Source of the DNA: Incurvaria masculella
Lineage: Eukaryota > Arthropoda > Insecta > Lepidoptera > Incurvariidae
DNA: 64,000 nt
Reading direction: 5' to 3'
Assembly: GCA_946894095.1 (NCBI GenBank)
Contig: OX335643.1
Span: 10,403,036 to 10,467,035, forward strand
Under the pieces are notes generated by a model. The model had not been told where the DNA came from, made no database searches, and was given only the letters and a program-made list of their open reading frames with translations. The number at the start of each line of letters is the position of its first letter. Within the stretch, counting starts at the first letter, position 1. Position numbers and translations under genes: made by a program. Shown here piece by piece: positions 43,334 to 55,207 of the stretch.

Positions 43334-43690
43334 TATATGTTTTAATGTAACTGGATATGGATGGCTAATAGCACACACACAGTGATGATATCAGCCCAAT
43401 AAACACCGCATTCTCGAATGAATTAGGTACTATTCCAGGACCTTCCCTTTATGAGCACGGCTACATTGAACTGAATGAAAAACACGGAAAATTTTTCATT
43501 GCAGCTTCGACTTTCTTTAACTTTCGACTCGGGTTTAAAAGCCGGACCTACAGTTGTTCATGTATTCCGGACCATGGAGCAGCTCGGAACCATAACGAAA
43601 TGCCCTTATCCAACTCAGAATGAGAAAGAAAATGATGCATGCATCTTCTTGATGGAAGGCAAATCCACCTGCCTCCAAGCCACGAGCTGC
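43334..43690 (-). mobile_element. SINE, tRNA-type head
   Basis: TAACTGGATATGGATGGCTA, GGCTACATTGAACTGAATG and the head linker AGAATGAGAAAGAAAATG. The B box is degraded. Confidence 0.75.
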
Positions 43691-43699
43691 TAATGATAG

Positions 43700-44576
43700 G
43701 ATTCAGTGTCAATTGTACCTCTATCACTATTCGTTATTCTGTGCCTCTGTCTTTTTAACTGGTTATATCAAAGAACCGAGATGGTACATAACACTGGATG
43801 GAAACGTCTGGAAAACTGTAGCTCAAAAAGGACACAGCCAAGAACTTTAAAAAGGAGTGGACACGAGTGTTCATAGTGGAAAAGGAATACTTTTCTATCA
43901 TTTTTGGACACAGCTTTTGTTGCATCTAAATAGAGTTAAGAGACATTTTAGGAGGGTATCTCACAGATTCAATTAGGCGCCGCGTGAAGTGCTCATCGAG
44001 TGGGTGGCACCCCAAACCAACCAAACTTCCTACGGAAGGTCACGCACAGGTACATCCTCCGCCTACATAAACTAGATCCTACTAGGAGCAGGAATCTGTA
44101 GGATCAGCACGTTACTCCGAGATTTACTCATTAGGAAAATGCGCTATATACATATTTTATTATGCGAATGGCTCGAGGCACTAAGAAAACAAGCCACTCG
44201 TCTAACGGCCGAAGGTGATAATAAGTACTTCACTAGAAAATAATAAGACTTCGGCCTGGAGCCACATATTTTCTACATCTAGGTGTTCGCGGAGTTCGCG
44301 GAACCGACCTGAGTCGCGGATAAAAAAACAATGGAGAGTGCTTTCGATTTGAACCCGGAACTTCTAGGTATCCCGAATCTTCTAGGTATAGAGATGGAAC
44401 AAGGCTCGTGATCTTTTCTGACCCCTGGTCCGAATTCTCATTTAAATTGGCGATCACGCCAAATCGATCGCCTAGCGGTTTTGAAATGTATGGTTAGAAT
44501 ACATGGCTTTCATTAAGAAACAACCATTGATCATTAAGTAATTAAATTGTTTTATGCAACCTGACATAGATGGCTA
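43700..44576. other. Intergenic; half foldback copy at 44428-44492
   Basis: Apart from the fragment related to 17697-18012, no recognisable gene or repeat. A TTGAACCCGGAAC box at 44350 is weakly B-box-like. Confidence 0.35.
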
Positions 44577-44962
44577 GTTTTTTTTATTTGACTGGGCATG
44601 GGTGGCTAATACCACACCTTCTGTCATAGTATTAGCCCAACACAATACATGGGAACTAGGTGCGATGCCAGGACCTTCCTTATATTGCACGGCTACATTG
44701 AACTGGATGGAAAACACGGACAATTTTCATTGCCGCTTCGACCATCGTTCATCCAATGCGATGGTACCAACCCGGGCGGGTTAAACCCTACCACCTAATA
44801 AGTAAGGAAGGTGACTTACAGTTTAACGTGGAATCCGAACCACGGCCAGCCTCTCTCAACGGTCGAATGGTCACCCATCCAAGACCAGAGCGGATCCAGC
44901 GTTGCTTAACTTCGGAGAGCGATCGCCGAAGTGTCGCGCCACTGGGCCAATGAGGCTGAGTA
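44577..44962 (-). mobile_element. SINE, full length, 5S-like head
   Basis: Inverse of the copy at 48013 over its whole length, from T-rich tail (44577) to GGCCTCATTG head end (44962). It keeps the GTTAAGCAACGCTGG and GGATGGGTGACC 5S-like boxes on the minus strand. Confidence 0.9.
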
Positions 44963-44974
44963 CCAGACAACTAC

Positions 44975-45275
44975 CACCATGATATTAGCCCAACATTCCC
45001 GAAGAACTTAAGTGCCATGCCAGGACCTTCCCTTTAAGAGAACGGCTCCACTGATTTTTCAATGCCGCTTTAACCAAAGTTCCGCCCGCGTTACGAGTTA
45101 GTACGATGATATTGAAAGAAAAGTTGGTCAAAGCGGCAATGAAAAATTGACAGTTTTTCCATCCAGTTCAATTTAGCCGTTCTAGGAAAGGTCATGCGTC
45201 TTATTCCTTCGGGAAGGCGGTGTGTTGGGTTATTATAATGACGGTGGGTGTGGTATTAGCCATCTATGTCCAGTT
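44975..45275. mobile_element. Two SINE fragments head to head
   Basis: 44975-45090 antisense (ATATTAGCCCAACATTCCCG, GTGCCATGCCAGGACC) and 45110-45275 sense (CAAAGCGGCAATGAAAAATT, GTATTAGCCATCTATGTCC) meet at about 45100. Confidence 0.7.
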
Positions 45276-45479
45276 AGATAAACCAATTTTTTTTCCTGTG
45301 GATAAACGGGAGATTTTGTCTGCTGAGAGCATACAAAGTCACGCTTTTATAAAATCTCCTACAAAATCATTTTGAACGAAATCACCGTTTCTTGGCAGTG
45401 CAAAACATCGCAAAGATGAAACCATACATTCGAACATGTTTTCTGTTACTCCGTCGGCAACATTCAATAAATCCTTGGC

Positions 45480-45595
45480 ATCCTTCCATGGGTTTGTTTG
45501 TCGCCGGGCGCGGGGGCGGCGCGGGACGGGAGCGGGAGAGGGCGAACAGTTGAGGAGGGGTCAGGCAGGATCTCGGCGAGCGAGACGATAGTTTT
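45480..45595. other. GC-rich block, role unknown
   Basis: GGGCGCGGGGGCGGCGCGGGAC and a purine-rich continuation in AT-rich surroundings; no TATA, initiator or donor trio identified. Confidence 0.3.
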
Positions 45596-46019
45596 TCCCG
45601 AATAATCTTTTGTTGTTTGCTTACTTTGGGTAGGTTTTCAGATACAAAGAATACTTTTACCAATAATGAAGTGTTTTTAATATCTAGACTGCCATTAAGT
45701 CTATAACAATATCGATAAATCTGATATTACTTGGTCGTAGCAGGCATGTATTCTCTTTATCATCAACTACTATATATAATACGTAAATTTAACCCACCGC
45801 TTACAAGGATGAATCCTAATTAAGCGAACAATAATTTCTCGCAATATTCTTATAGAATATAATGCTAGGAGGTATGTACTTTAATCATCAGTTTTGAAAT
45901 TTAGGAACTCATATTAATTAATTGTTTGTATCAGTGTTTTTCTCCTCATCAGTGGTAAATACTTACTCATAATATAAGGAATAACAGCGGGTATTACCGC
46001 TCATCTTTATAAAATTAGA

Positions 46020-46125
46020 AAGAAGACTAGCTGAGGTACCCGGCTCCGCTCGGGTTAATGTCGTTTTGGACTGATGTCGGGCTGGTCCAAAAGGCTAGTC
46101 GATACTACTTTACGAACATATTAGA
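46020..46125 (+). repeat. Repeat with AGCTGAGGTACCCGGCTCC end
   Basis: Sense copy of the element at 28800-28975. Confidence 0.6.
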
Positions 46126-46127
46126 CA

Positions 46128-47305
46128 ATGTATCTACCTACAAAATTGGATCTAAATGTATCCACCCAAAGTAGATACCCAAAGTATCCATCCAAAAAAG
46201 TAGCCCAATGTGCCCGTTTAGACAATGTTTACTCCCCTTGGTGTGACATAACTACTGGTGTAACTCAAGGCGGTGTACTCTCACCCTTACTCTTCTCAAT
46301 TTTTAATAACAAAATTGTTTCAATTCTCGTTTCTCACTACCATCTCTACGCCGACGACTTGCAGCTGTATAGACACTTTCGTATTCATGACCTTGCTACT
46401 GATATTAGTCTTATGAATGTAGATCTCGATTTGGTACTAAATTGGGCTTCGAGTCAATCCTTCTAAGTCGCAGGCAATCATAATTGGTACTCTCAAACTT
46501 CTAGTTAAGCTGAATCGAGACGAGCTACCTGATCTTCTTTTCAATGGCACTGTCATTCCTTACGTTAAATGCGTTAAAAACCTGGGACTCATGATCGACG
46601 AAACTCTGTCTTGGCAACCACAAGTTAGTCAAGTAAGCTGCAAAATGTTGGCTAGCATGTATACTCTGAAACTCTTAAATAACTTTAATTCTTCTGGTAC
46701 CAAAATTACGCTTGCACAATCCTTGCTTCTCCCTTTACTTGTATGCTATCTTGACCTCAATCAAGAGTTCCTTAACAAACTCGACCGCCTCCTCAACTTG
46801 TGTATCCGCTACGTATTTGGGCTTCGTAAATTTGATCACATCTCTGAATTTCAAACTCGTCTTCAATGTCTCGATATACGTCACCGAAGGAATACTCATG
46901 TCCTTTCACTTTTCTACAGCATCCTTAATGATCCCAATGCCTTCAAAATCGGTTTTCATATCTTTGTTCACATGTTCTCCCACTTAGATTGACCAACTCT
47001 TCGGTACTGGCCATTCCCTCGCACACTTCCTCCACGTATTCAGACTCCTTCACAGTGCACGCTGTGAGGCAGTGGAATCAGCTACCTCCCCATTTACGAA
47101 ATTCCCCCTCTATTAATGTTTTTCAAAAAGATCTTAAAGCTTATTTTCTGTCTTTATGATTTCTTTTATTTTCTCCCTCATACTTCTTTAAGTTTGTCAG
47201 TATTTATTTTTATTTTTTATTTCTTTTGCCAATATTTTTTTCCTATTAATTATAAATATATATACATATTAATTATATTGTATTAAGTATCATCTATAAT
47301 TTGTT

Positions 47306-47337
<32 letters not shown>

Positions 47338-47575
47338 GTATTTAGTATTTATTTATTGATATTTATGTACAGTTATATAAGTTATATATTTAAGTTTAAG
47401 TATAATGTGTATTTGTTGTATATTGTGTAGGAATTATGTTTCCTCTAAAGCTATTTCTCCATAGTTACTACGCGCACTACTGCTCACGAAACCCAAAATC
47501 CCTCCGGCATTAAGTTGTACCTTTTGCCCGAGTTTTTTTAGTGCAATAAACTTATATAAATAAATAAATAAATAA
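46128..47575 (+). pseudogene. Jockey/CR1-like LINE, 5'-truncated and broken
   Basis: Reverse-transcriptase core GVTQGGVLSPLLFSIF and the catalytic YADD (in LYADDLQLYR) lie in 46128-46466. A frameshift and stop follow; the frame resumes through KNLGLMIDETLSW (46580 on) with the usual post-RT block YVFGLRKFDHISEF to 46992, then breaks again. The 3' UTR (about 47150-47575) is shared with 26215-26606 and ends in (TAAA)n. The endonuclease domain is missing; non-functional. Confidence 0.88.
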
Positions 47576-48012
47576 AAGTTGAGCCAATGTGGCATGATTA
47601 AAAAAGAAAAGACCCAAATATTGCCATTCATAAATTTAGTGTAAGGAATATATATAAATACTAGCAGCCCGTCCCGGCTTTGCACGGGCATAATATAATT
47701 GAAAAAATATTATTTTGACACAATGATACACAAATAAACCCCTTATTACGTAGAGTTCCTAAAAAAAGAGCATAAACCTACATTGAAATATTTGAAATAA
47801 AAATAACAAATTTTGTGAATATATTTTTTTTGTATTTTTTTTTCTTTTTTTGTATTTTTTACTTTTATGTATTTTTCATACTATTAATTATTTTAAAAAG
47901 GTCATAACCACAAAACAAAGCCATTCAATAAATAATTTATTGAGTTAAAGCCAAGGAGTAAACATTATTTGATGTTGTTTTATTTTTCACTATTATTTTA
48001 TATTTTATTTGT

Positions 48013-48812
48013 CAGCCTCGGTGGCCCAGTGGCGCGACACTTCGGCGATCGCTCTCCGAAGTTAAGCAACGCTGGGTCCGGTCTGGTCTTGGATGGGTGA
48101 CCATTCGACCGTTGAGAGAGGCTGGCCGTGGTTCGGATTCCACGTTAAGCTATAGGTCCCCTTCCTTACTTACTAGGTGGTAGGGTTTATCCCGCCCGGG
48201 TTGGTACCATCGCATTGGATGAACGATGGTCGAAGCGGCAATGAAAATTGTCCGTGTTTTCCATCCAGTTCAATGTAGCCGTGCAATATAAGGAAGGTCC
48301 TGGCATGGCACCTAGTTCCCATGTGGTGTGTTGGGCTAATACCATGACAGAACTTGTGGTATTAGCCATGGGTACTACATTGTAGTATGAATTTGTTTAT
48401 TTACTAACTTATATTTAATTTGATATTACCTTGTATCAAAAATGACGATGGCTTGTTACACCTGAATAATTTAGATCATAATTCCTATTAATTTAAAATA
48501 TTAATTTAGAATAAGATGTCATTATAGTAGTCAAGAGATTGCTCCTCACCAATGTATATAATGTTCTTATAATAATGTTCTTTGTGAGCAGTAGTAATCA
48601 ATCAATCACTGTAAACTAGTTTGTAAGTATCACTGGAAAAAATAATAATACAATGACCAACCTGACGAAGTTTCTTGTCGGCTCTTCTTCGCCAGAAGTA
48701 ATCGAACCGACAGGAAAAAAAAAATGACGAATCCGAGTGTGTAATATACATCAATTGGAGGAAATAAAGAAACTGAAACTGAAACTGAAACATCCATGTC
48801 CAGTCACATAAA
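48013..48812 (+). mobile_element. SINE, full length, 5S-like head, with an insertion near its 3' end
   Basis: Head: tRNA-type A box TGGCCCAGTGG (48022-48032), 5S rRNA-like segment 48047-48102 with CCGAAGTTAAGCAACG and TTGGATGGGTGACC, then a T-arm-like CGTGGTTCGGATTCCACG. Body to 48372 and tail CCATGTCCAGTCACATAAAA at 48790-48812 are separated by 48373-48787. The open reading frame of 60 codons antisense to the body is a by-product of the SINE. Confidence 0.9.
48373..48787 (+). mobile_element. Insertion with (GAAACT)n tail inside the SINE
   Basis: Splits the SINE just before its tail. Ends AATAAAGAAACTGAAACTG with three GAAACT units, the kind of simple 3' tail left by LINE/SINE retrotransposition. 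CCATG occurs at both borders and may be the target duplication. Confidence 0.55.
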
Positions 48813-48833
48813 AAAAAAAACTAAATAATTAGC

Positions 48834-48980
48834 TTAACTGTTATTATGATACTTTTGAGATTACCGCGGTCGTTAGACATGTTTGAAAAATGTTACGGCT
48901 TTTGAGAATGTCTTTGGAGAGTGTATCTTCCTGCCGCGTGAAAAGCCGTAACATTTTTCAAACATGTTTAACTGTTATTA
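48834..48980. repeat. Perfect 27-bp hairpin between 13-bp direct repeats
   Basis: Arms 48877-48903 and 48941-48967 are perfect inverse copies (ACATGTTTGAAAAATGTTAC...). TTAACTGTTATTA occurs at 48834-48846 and again at 48968-48980, immediately after the right arm. Confidence 0.8.
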
Positions 48981-50199
48981 GCTACCTACATCTACTACTA
49001 TAACCTACAACTAAAAAGTATTTAATCGAAAATCATAAAAACTACATATTTAAGTCACTTATTTATTAGGATAACTAAATGTACAACATATATTAATGGG
49101 GTAGTTCTGAAAAGAACTTTTTGAATGCGTTTAGTTACCTACTAAACTAATTATCATCAAGCGACAATTTCTTAAATTCCGCACACGGCTGCTGCGTAAG
49201 GAGCCGACTGACTCCCCTCCCGTATCTCTGAGTGACGCCTACAAACTCTAAAACGCATAGTTTGCCAAAGGGAAGTTTTTTATAATTTTTAAAATCATGA
49301 TATCTTTCGAATGAAATGTCGGAATCGAATAATTCAAAAAGTAATATAAAGGTATTGAAACAGTCTTAAATAATAATTTATTTATTTTGATAAGGATTCA
49401 TATCTAGGTACAAATAAAGAGCCTTTTCTAGCGGCGGTATTTTAATTTTTATTTTAAAATAAATGCACACTTATTGTGACATAACTATAATAGTTAGATG
49501 TATGCTGTCGCGACATTATTTGTAGATAATAATGTGTTCTATAAAATTGTACTACATCATTTTGTTCTATCGTGAATAGTTTTCGCAGCGCACGCGATGT
49601 AAGGAACATTCTTGGTAATTTTTTTGCACCTTGGGTTACGTTATCGGAGTTTTGGTAAGGATCCCTAATTTTTTTAAGATAAAACATAGTCTATGTCCCT
49701 CGGATAGACAGCAGCTTTCCAACGGTGAAATAATTTTTCAAATCCGTTCAGTAGTTTCCTATCTGCTCATGTATTTGAGCCTATTCGGTTCAAATACACA
49801 AACAATCAAACCTTTCCTCTTTATATAATCGTATAGATAGAGTATAGATTAGAGAGCTCCGGTAATAAACGCGTCCGATCGCTGCTAAATTCAAAGTGCT
49901 AGAACCGCAGCCTCCGACGCACTATTTATAGGCACGCTCCCACCGCCCCGGCCGGCCGGTACTGCCGCAAACCTACGTCCCGCAATTTTCAAATCTGTAA
50001 TATCTTCGAAAATATTCATTTAAATTATATGCTGTAAACGGCCATATAAATCTATATTAAATCAACAATGTATTTAAGGTATTTAATTGGATAAAGATTA
50101 CTGCTGTATTGGTTAAAATCGCCTCGAAAATTAGCCATTATTTGTCGTAAAAAGTTAATGACAATTTTTTTTATTGTGGTATATCCATAAGAGATAGAC

Positions 50200-50532
50200 A
50201 TATACCATCGCGGAGTTTTCTGTAGACTTTTTCAATGTGTACAATACTTAGTACATTATTTCGATAAATCTCGTAGGATTCAGCCTGCGTTTGCAATGTA
50301 AGCGGAAAAAATGTAATTTATTACGACATCACATTGGAAACCTCAAAAATAACAGTATTTCTCCACTATTTAATGGATGTTATTATACATATAAACCTTC
50401 CTCTTTAATCACTCTATCTATTAAAAAAAACCGCATGAAAATCCGTTGCGTAGTTTTAAAGATTTAAGCGAACATGGGGATATAGTGACATAGGGACAGA
50501 GAAAGCGACTTTGTTTTATACTATGTAGTGAT
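50200..50532 (+). repeat. End of a lepidopteran dispersed repeat
   Basis: CCTTCCTCTTTAATCACTCT, AAAATCCGTTGCGTAGTTTT and ATACTATGTAGTGAT form the familiar 3' end of the CCCGGCTTCGCACGGG-type repeat. Confidence 0.55.
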
Positions 50533-50544
50533 AGTGCAAAAGAT

Positions 50545-50800
50545 TGGGGCCAATGACTTCCAAGTTTTTTAAAAGCATTTGCCGCCGGGACGATCCTGCA
50601 CTGGCACTTCTACATTGCCACGTATGGAAAACAGGGACATTTTTTATTGCTGCTTTGACCTTCTTTCATTCAGCGCGATGGTACTACCTAGTAAATAGGA
50701 AAGGGGACCACAATTTTATTTGGAATCCTTACCACAGCCAGCTTCAACATCGAAAATGGTCACCCATCCAAAACCCGACCGCGCCCATATATCCTATCCA
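50545..50800 (-). mobile_element. SINE, degraded, 5S-like head
   Basis: TTTATTGCTGCTTTGACCTT, CAGCGCGATGGTACTACC and AAAATGGTCACCCATCCAAA. Confidence 0.7.
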
Positions 50801-51133
50801 TAGATGCACTCCGCATATTAATCGAGTAAGTAGTTCGCAGGTTATGAACCTTTAACCCCATCGGTCACCCCTCACGTAATTTAGAGTGATGTACTCTGCC
50901 AATATCCATGGCACATGCAGGTGCAGTTCACTTATTGTTTTGGTATAAATATGTAACCTCCGTTTCTCACTCCTCTGATTTATGTTTGTTGTATTTATTG
51001 TATTTGTGTTGTATGAATAAGAACTTCCTTCGCAGCTGATTACACGTCCATATTCCATTGATCTATCGTTTTCATGTTATTATAGTGCATAGTGTATATA
51101 AGTGCCTCGTCATAAACTCTCTTTGACGACTTA

Positions 51134-51283
51134 GGGCCGAGTGCACGAAAGGACAAAAATCAAAGTTAACGTCAACGTATCATTAAATACGTCACTTTGT
51201 ATGGACAGTGTGGAAGGAACTTTATGCGGTCCACTAAAAGTTGAACATTGATTAACTCAGCCATCTCTTTGTGCAATCGGGGC
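51134..51283 (+). repeat. PIF/Harbinger-like MITE copy with TTA duplication
   Basis: 150 bp between TTA (51131-51133) and TTA (51284-51286); GGGCCGAGTGCACGAAAGG to GTGCAATCGGGGC. It ends about 310 bp before the TATA box at 51595. Confidence 0.8.
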
Positions 51284-51594
51284 TTAGCCATAGAAATGAA
51301 GGCGTGTGAATCGGTATTCCAGTACCATCAAAGTCCCACTAGAGAAAGACAAAACTTAATTCAAAACCGAACTACATAGAAAAAATCACTTATTTAAGTA
51401 TTTGGTCTTAAAATGACTCTTGGAATAAAATCGACCCAGTTGCGTTAGGAAATAAGCTCATTTAAGACTAATCGTGCCCAGAGTGCCTACAGACAAAAAT
51501 TACCCCGCATATAAATAGTCCGCCAGCCTTCCTATATCTTCTTGGCAATCGTTACGCATTTTTGCGACCGATCCGCCCTCGTGCCTGCCACGGG

Positions 51595-51740
51595 TATAAA
51601 AAGGAGGGTTTTTCTGAGCTGCGGTCAGTGAAGCTCGCGCGGCGGGCGGGAGCACACGGCTCGGGCGGGCGGGGATAACTTTTTACGCGGCGGCGGAGTC
51701 GCGACTCAACGGGAATCCCCCTAACGGCCGGGCAAAATCG
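51595..51740 (+). promoter_or_regulatory. TATA + initiator core promoter, first exon and splice donor
   Basis: TATAAAAA at 51595, TCAGT initiator with A at 51627 (T of TATA at -32), then a GC-rich exon ending AAAATCG|gtaagt at 51740/51741. Spacing and order match a classic insect TATA promoter with a spliced 5' UTR. No in-frame protein is evident in the exon, so the gene body lies further on, at least partly beyond this window. Confidence 0.65.
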
Positions 51741-51924
51741 GTAAGTTTCCACCGTTTTGTCATGGGAAACTAATCAGATTGGGGAAAGAAGTTTGTAATA
51801 AATAGAAAATATATTGTTATAATAATAATTGTATAGTTGGATATGTGAATTTTGTTACGAATTCGAGCTGTTCAATGATTCGGAATCTATGTCAAACTAT
51901 AGATCTCCTTCCCTTAATAGGTAG

Positions 51925-52000
51925 GGTTGCATTAGATGCCAAAATTGACTGTGTATTCCAACCAGTTCAATGCAACCGTGCTTATTGAGGGTATGGAGTT
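51925..52000 (+). mobile_element. Short SINE fragment
   Basis: GTAGGGTTGCATTAGATG, CCAGTTCAATGCAACCGTGC. Confidence 0.5.
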
Positions 52001-52009
52001 CATATTCAG

Positions 52010-53868
52010 CAACATAAAAAAATACAAATGAACTTATCAAGGTAATAAACACTTAGAAAACTAGGATTATAAAATCCTTAAACTAGTTAAATTAGTTCTA
52101 GAATAAGTATTAAAAATACCTTGTTCCTTAAGTTGCCCCTAGTCTAGAACCATTTGGTTGACAAGAGCTCCTCGCTAAAATAGAGTTTACGTCTTAAATA
52201 GATAAATTAAAGAACAAAAAAAAATATTAAATTTGTTAAGAAGGATTTCATTAGGCACATGATCCAGCATATAATGACATTGATTAATCAAGTTTAATGT
52301 ATATACTTATGAACATGATTTGCAAATACGTAATAAAATCATGCATATCTGTATTTAACGACTACCGTTGATTTTGTAAGTCATCTCGTAGTCAGTTATA
52401 CATTTTTTAATTTAGAGTACCTATTTTGTATGCACTCTTGTCGGCTTATTCATTTTTGAGACTGTACACTTAGAAATTGTATTGCAGCACCATTACATAT
52501 CATTTGTTAGTAAAGTTACAAATTGATTCGAACAAATCATTGAAGAAAAATCTTCACGGAAACTTGACTGGCTTGTAGATTTTCGCCTTCCACAGTTTAA
52601 ATTGACATAAACTCATACGAATACCACTGTCAAACTTATTTTTTTGCAGAATAGTGTAAAGCTAAGAATAAAGTGGAAATACATATTTGCGGCAGATACA
52701 TAATGCGATGAAATAAAAAAAAAACCATTTGAAAATACATCATTTATCATTTATTTACTACAAATAAAGATGATATTATAATAAAAGCCATCGTCAACTC
52801 AAAAACGATGTGGGGCGTATTGAAAGTGTCAAGTTTAATAAATCTAATATCATTTGTATTATTGAGCGTGAAGTTATGTTTACAGGGTTCTTTCTTTAAT
52901 TAATGTGTCCTTGCTTCACGATCGATACATATAACATTCATTGAAATAAGCCACTTACTTGCTTAGTACGAAAAAAATTATTATAAATTTAAATGTTAAT
53001 TTCTTTAAAACATGTAATAAGACTCCCACGTCACATACTGATTAAATTAGATTAATAAATAAATTCGACAAGAAATATTACTTGTCTATCGATTATGATT
53101 TTCGTCCACACACCAACTCCCGAAGTATTTCCCCCAAAGTACAACCTGCGTTCCTTCAAACGTGGTGTAAAGAAGCTCATGACCGGCTCGCATGGTTTTC
53201 GCAAACTTCGAAAGTCCATGGGATTCGTCGGTCACCTTGGTTTAAGCCATTTTTCGTGCTTAGCATAAAAATATACATTTTATAATGCAGACACATACAA
53301 AACAAACTTTTCCTAATAAAAAAACCTTTAACATTTTTAAAGAAAGAATAAAGAACCAAAAATAAACAGGAACCCTCAATACGATCGGCATAAAAAAAAC
53401 CTCACTAAATAAAGGTGACACACATTTTAAGTAATACTAGTATTTCTATTATTTTAGTTTCCTAGAAGTTAATCAACACGCCGCTAAAATTAACTAACCG
53501 ATTCCAGGAGGCCTTCCTTTGATAATTTTCCTTTTCTCCTCATGCTTTAGCAACTTTTCAGAACTCTGAGCGCCTGCTCTCCAACTTTTATTTTATCGCA
53601 ATCGAGGGAAGGCATTAGGTCGCGAAAAGGTCATTCCGACAAAACAAACAGAAAATCGACTGAACAATTTGTTAATAGATATTGAGCGCTTCGAGTTTAA
53701 GTTTTTTAGAACTTAGCAGATATATTTTAACTTAATATTTACATTATATATAATAGAACATATAGTTAAACCGGGGATAATTTGCACACGTGTTAAATTA
53801 ATTACTTAGTTAATTATTAAAGTATTACGAAAAAAAAATGCTATGTGGAAATAATCTTCTGCTTTCAG
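52010..53868. other. Putative intron of the gene starting at 51627
   Basis: AT-rich. Contains a single ATGTGTCCTTGCTTCACGAT repeat end at 52893-52930 and otherwise nothing recognisable. Confidence 0.35.
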
Positions 53869-53944
53869 AAAATTCGTGAAAACTCCACCACCACTCTCCC
53901 GTTGCCATATCGACCCACCAGCAAAACAATTGGAAATTGAAATT
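53869..53944 (+). other. Candidate 76-nt internal (5' UTR) exon
   Basis: Strong acceptor cttctgctttcag|AAAATTCG and strong donor GAAATT|gtaagtac, 76 nt apart, without ATG. It could follow the first exon at 51627-51740. Splice-site quality is the only evidence. Confidence 0.35.
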
Positions 53945-54319
53945 GTAAGTACTCTTTAATTACTATTCGGTAATTTTAACCGCTAACGTGTTTTTTTATT
54001 GTTGACTTAAAACTGCTTGCCAAATATCGTTTGAAAAATTGTAAATGTTATGTTTATAGGCTTTCAGGTTTCAGGAAAAAGAAAGAAGGTTATGCTTAAG
54101 AACAATGAAGTGTGCAAACCGAAATTGGACACACTTATTAGATCGATATCGGCACCGCTTTCCTCTGCCCTCGTAAAGGGTTTATTTCAGCTAAAAAAAG
54201 GGTTCGTTCATACAGCCAACATCTTCCGTACATTAACATGTTCTGCGGTGGAGAAAAGAAATAATTATCAAATCGTATGCCATCGGTATGTTATCATCGC
54301 AATATTCAAAGTAACATGG

Positions 54320-54545
54320 TTCGGAACCCATGTAAAACTGTAGGTCCAATTCTCTACTAGTTGGTAGGGTTAAACCCGCCCGGGTTGCTTCCACCGCATC
54401 CGATGAAAAGGTGGTCGAAGTGGCAATGGCAAATTTTCCGTGTTTTCCATCCAGTTCAATGCCGTAGCATGAAGGGAAAGTCCTGGCATGGCATCTATTT
54501 TTTTCGGGAATGCGGATCATGACGTTTGGGTGTGGCTATGTCTAG
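54320..54545 (+). mobile_element. SINE fragment
   Basis: GGTTCGGAACCCATGTAAAA, CCCGCCCGGGTTGC, AGTCCTGGCATGGCATCTA, tail GTCTAGTCACAT. Confidence 0.75.
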
Positions 54546-54549
54546 TCAC

Positions 54550-55205
54550 ATACAAAATATAACTAAACTAATTTTAAGCAATTCACCGATTCATGAATCA
54601 ATTAATCAAACCCGGTAAGTTTAGTCTGATCCTGGCCCTATACTTCCTTCCCGGATACATGTGACCATGACCGAAATAGCGTCAGAAGTCCCGGCGGGCC
54701 CGGTGCGTGACACTGTCACTTCCTGAATTCCTACCGCCCGCCCGCCCTCGCTTCATCTCCGCTGAGTGTTCCTTCATAATTACATTTTGGGATACGGAAT
54801 TGGCTTCGCTTTGAAACGGCACCAAGTTTCCCGGAACCGATGCCAAGGTTGCCCCACTTTATGACAAACTTTGTGAACCAATAGAATACACTCCGAACTC
54901 ATTCATCTGGCGTTAAGGATCTTACGTTTGTAAGCATATCATTTTATGTTAATAAATAATTGATTGTGCTAAAGATGAGCAAGAATGCAACTTTTGTGTA
55001 AAAATGTATAAGATACATTTTTATACTTCTAAAACTATAATAGGTCCCTTCGCCACTAGTTAGAATTCCCACGAGCTAAGCAAGCAACTTAGTACAGCTT
55101 TATAGCTGTACGAAAGCCGTTTAAAGCTTTCCGTGTATAAGATGTATCGCGAATAAACTCTCAAGATAAATATACTTTTCCGTACATTGAATTTCGTACA
55201 ACATT
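54550..55205. other. Intergenic/intronic; GC-rich patch at 54690-54770
   Basis: CCCGGCGGGCCCGGTGCGTG and CCGCCCGCCCGCCC stand out, but no promoter or exon boundary is convincing. Confidence 0.3.
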
Positions 55206-55207
55206 CA

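Larger units (their letters stand above)
47654..49845 (+). mobile_element. Lepidopteran CAGCCCGTCCCGGCTTTGC repeat carrying nested insertions
   Basis: Starts CTAGCAGCCCGTCCCGGCTT and ends near CCTTTCCTCTTTATATAATC / GTATAGATAG, both typical ends of a dispersed lepidopteran repeat that I know by its termini only. It contains the SINE at 48013-48812 and a hairpin insertion at 48834-48980. Exact limits are uncertain. Confidence 0.5.

Noticed and set aside
48187..48369. 60-codon frame antisense to a SINE, nearly identical to one at 44602-44784
   Set aside because: Both frames lie in the body of the same SINE family in matching position; the conservation is that of the repeat, not of a protein.
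51552..51752. Minus-strand 66-codon Arg/Pro-rich frame
   Set aside because: It is antisense to the GC-rich leader of the TATA promoter and has no motif.
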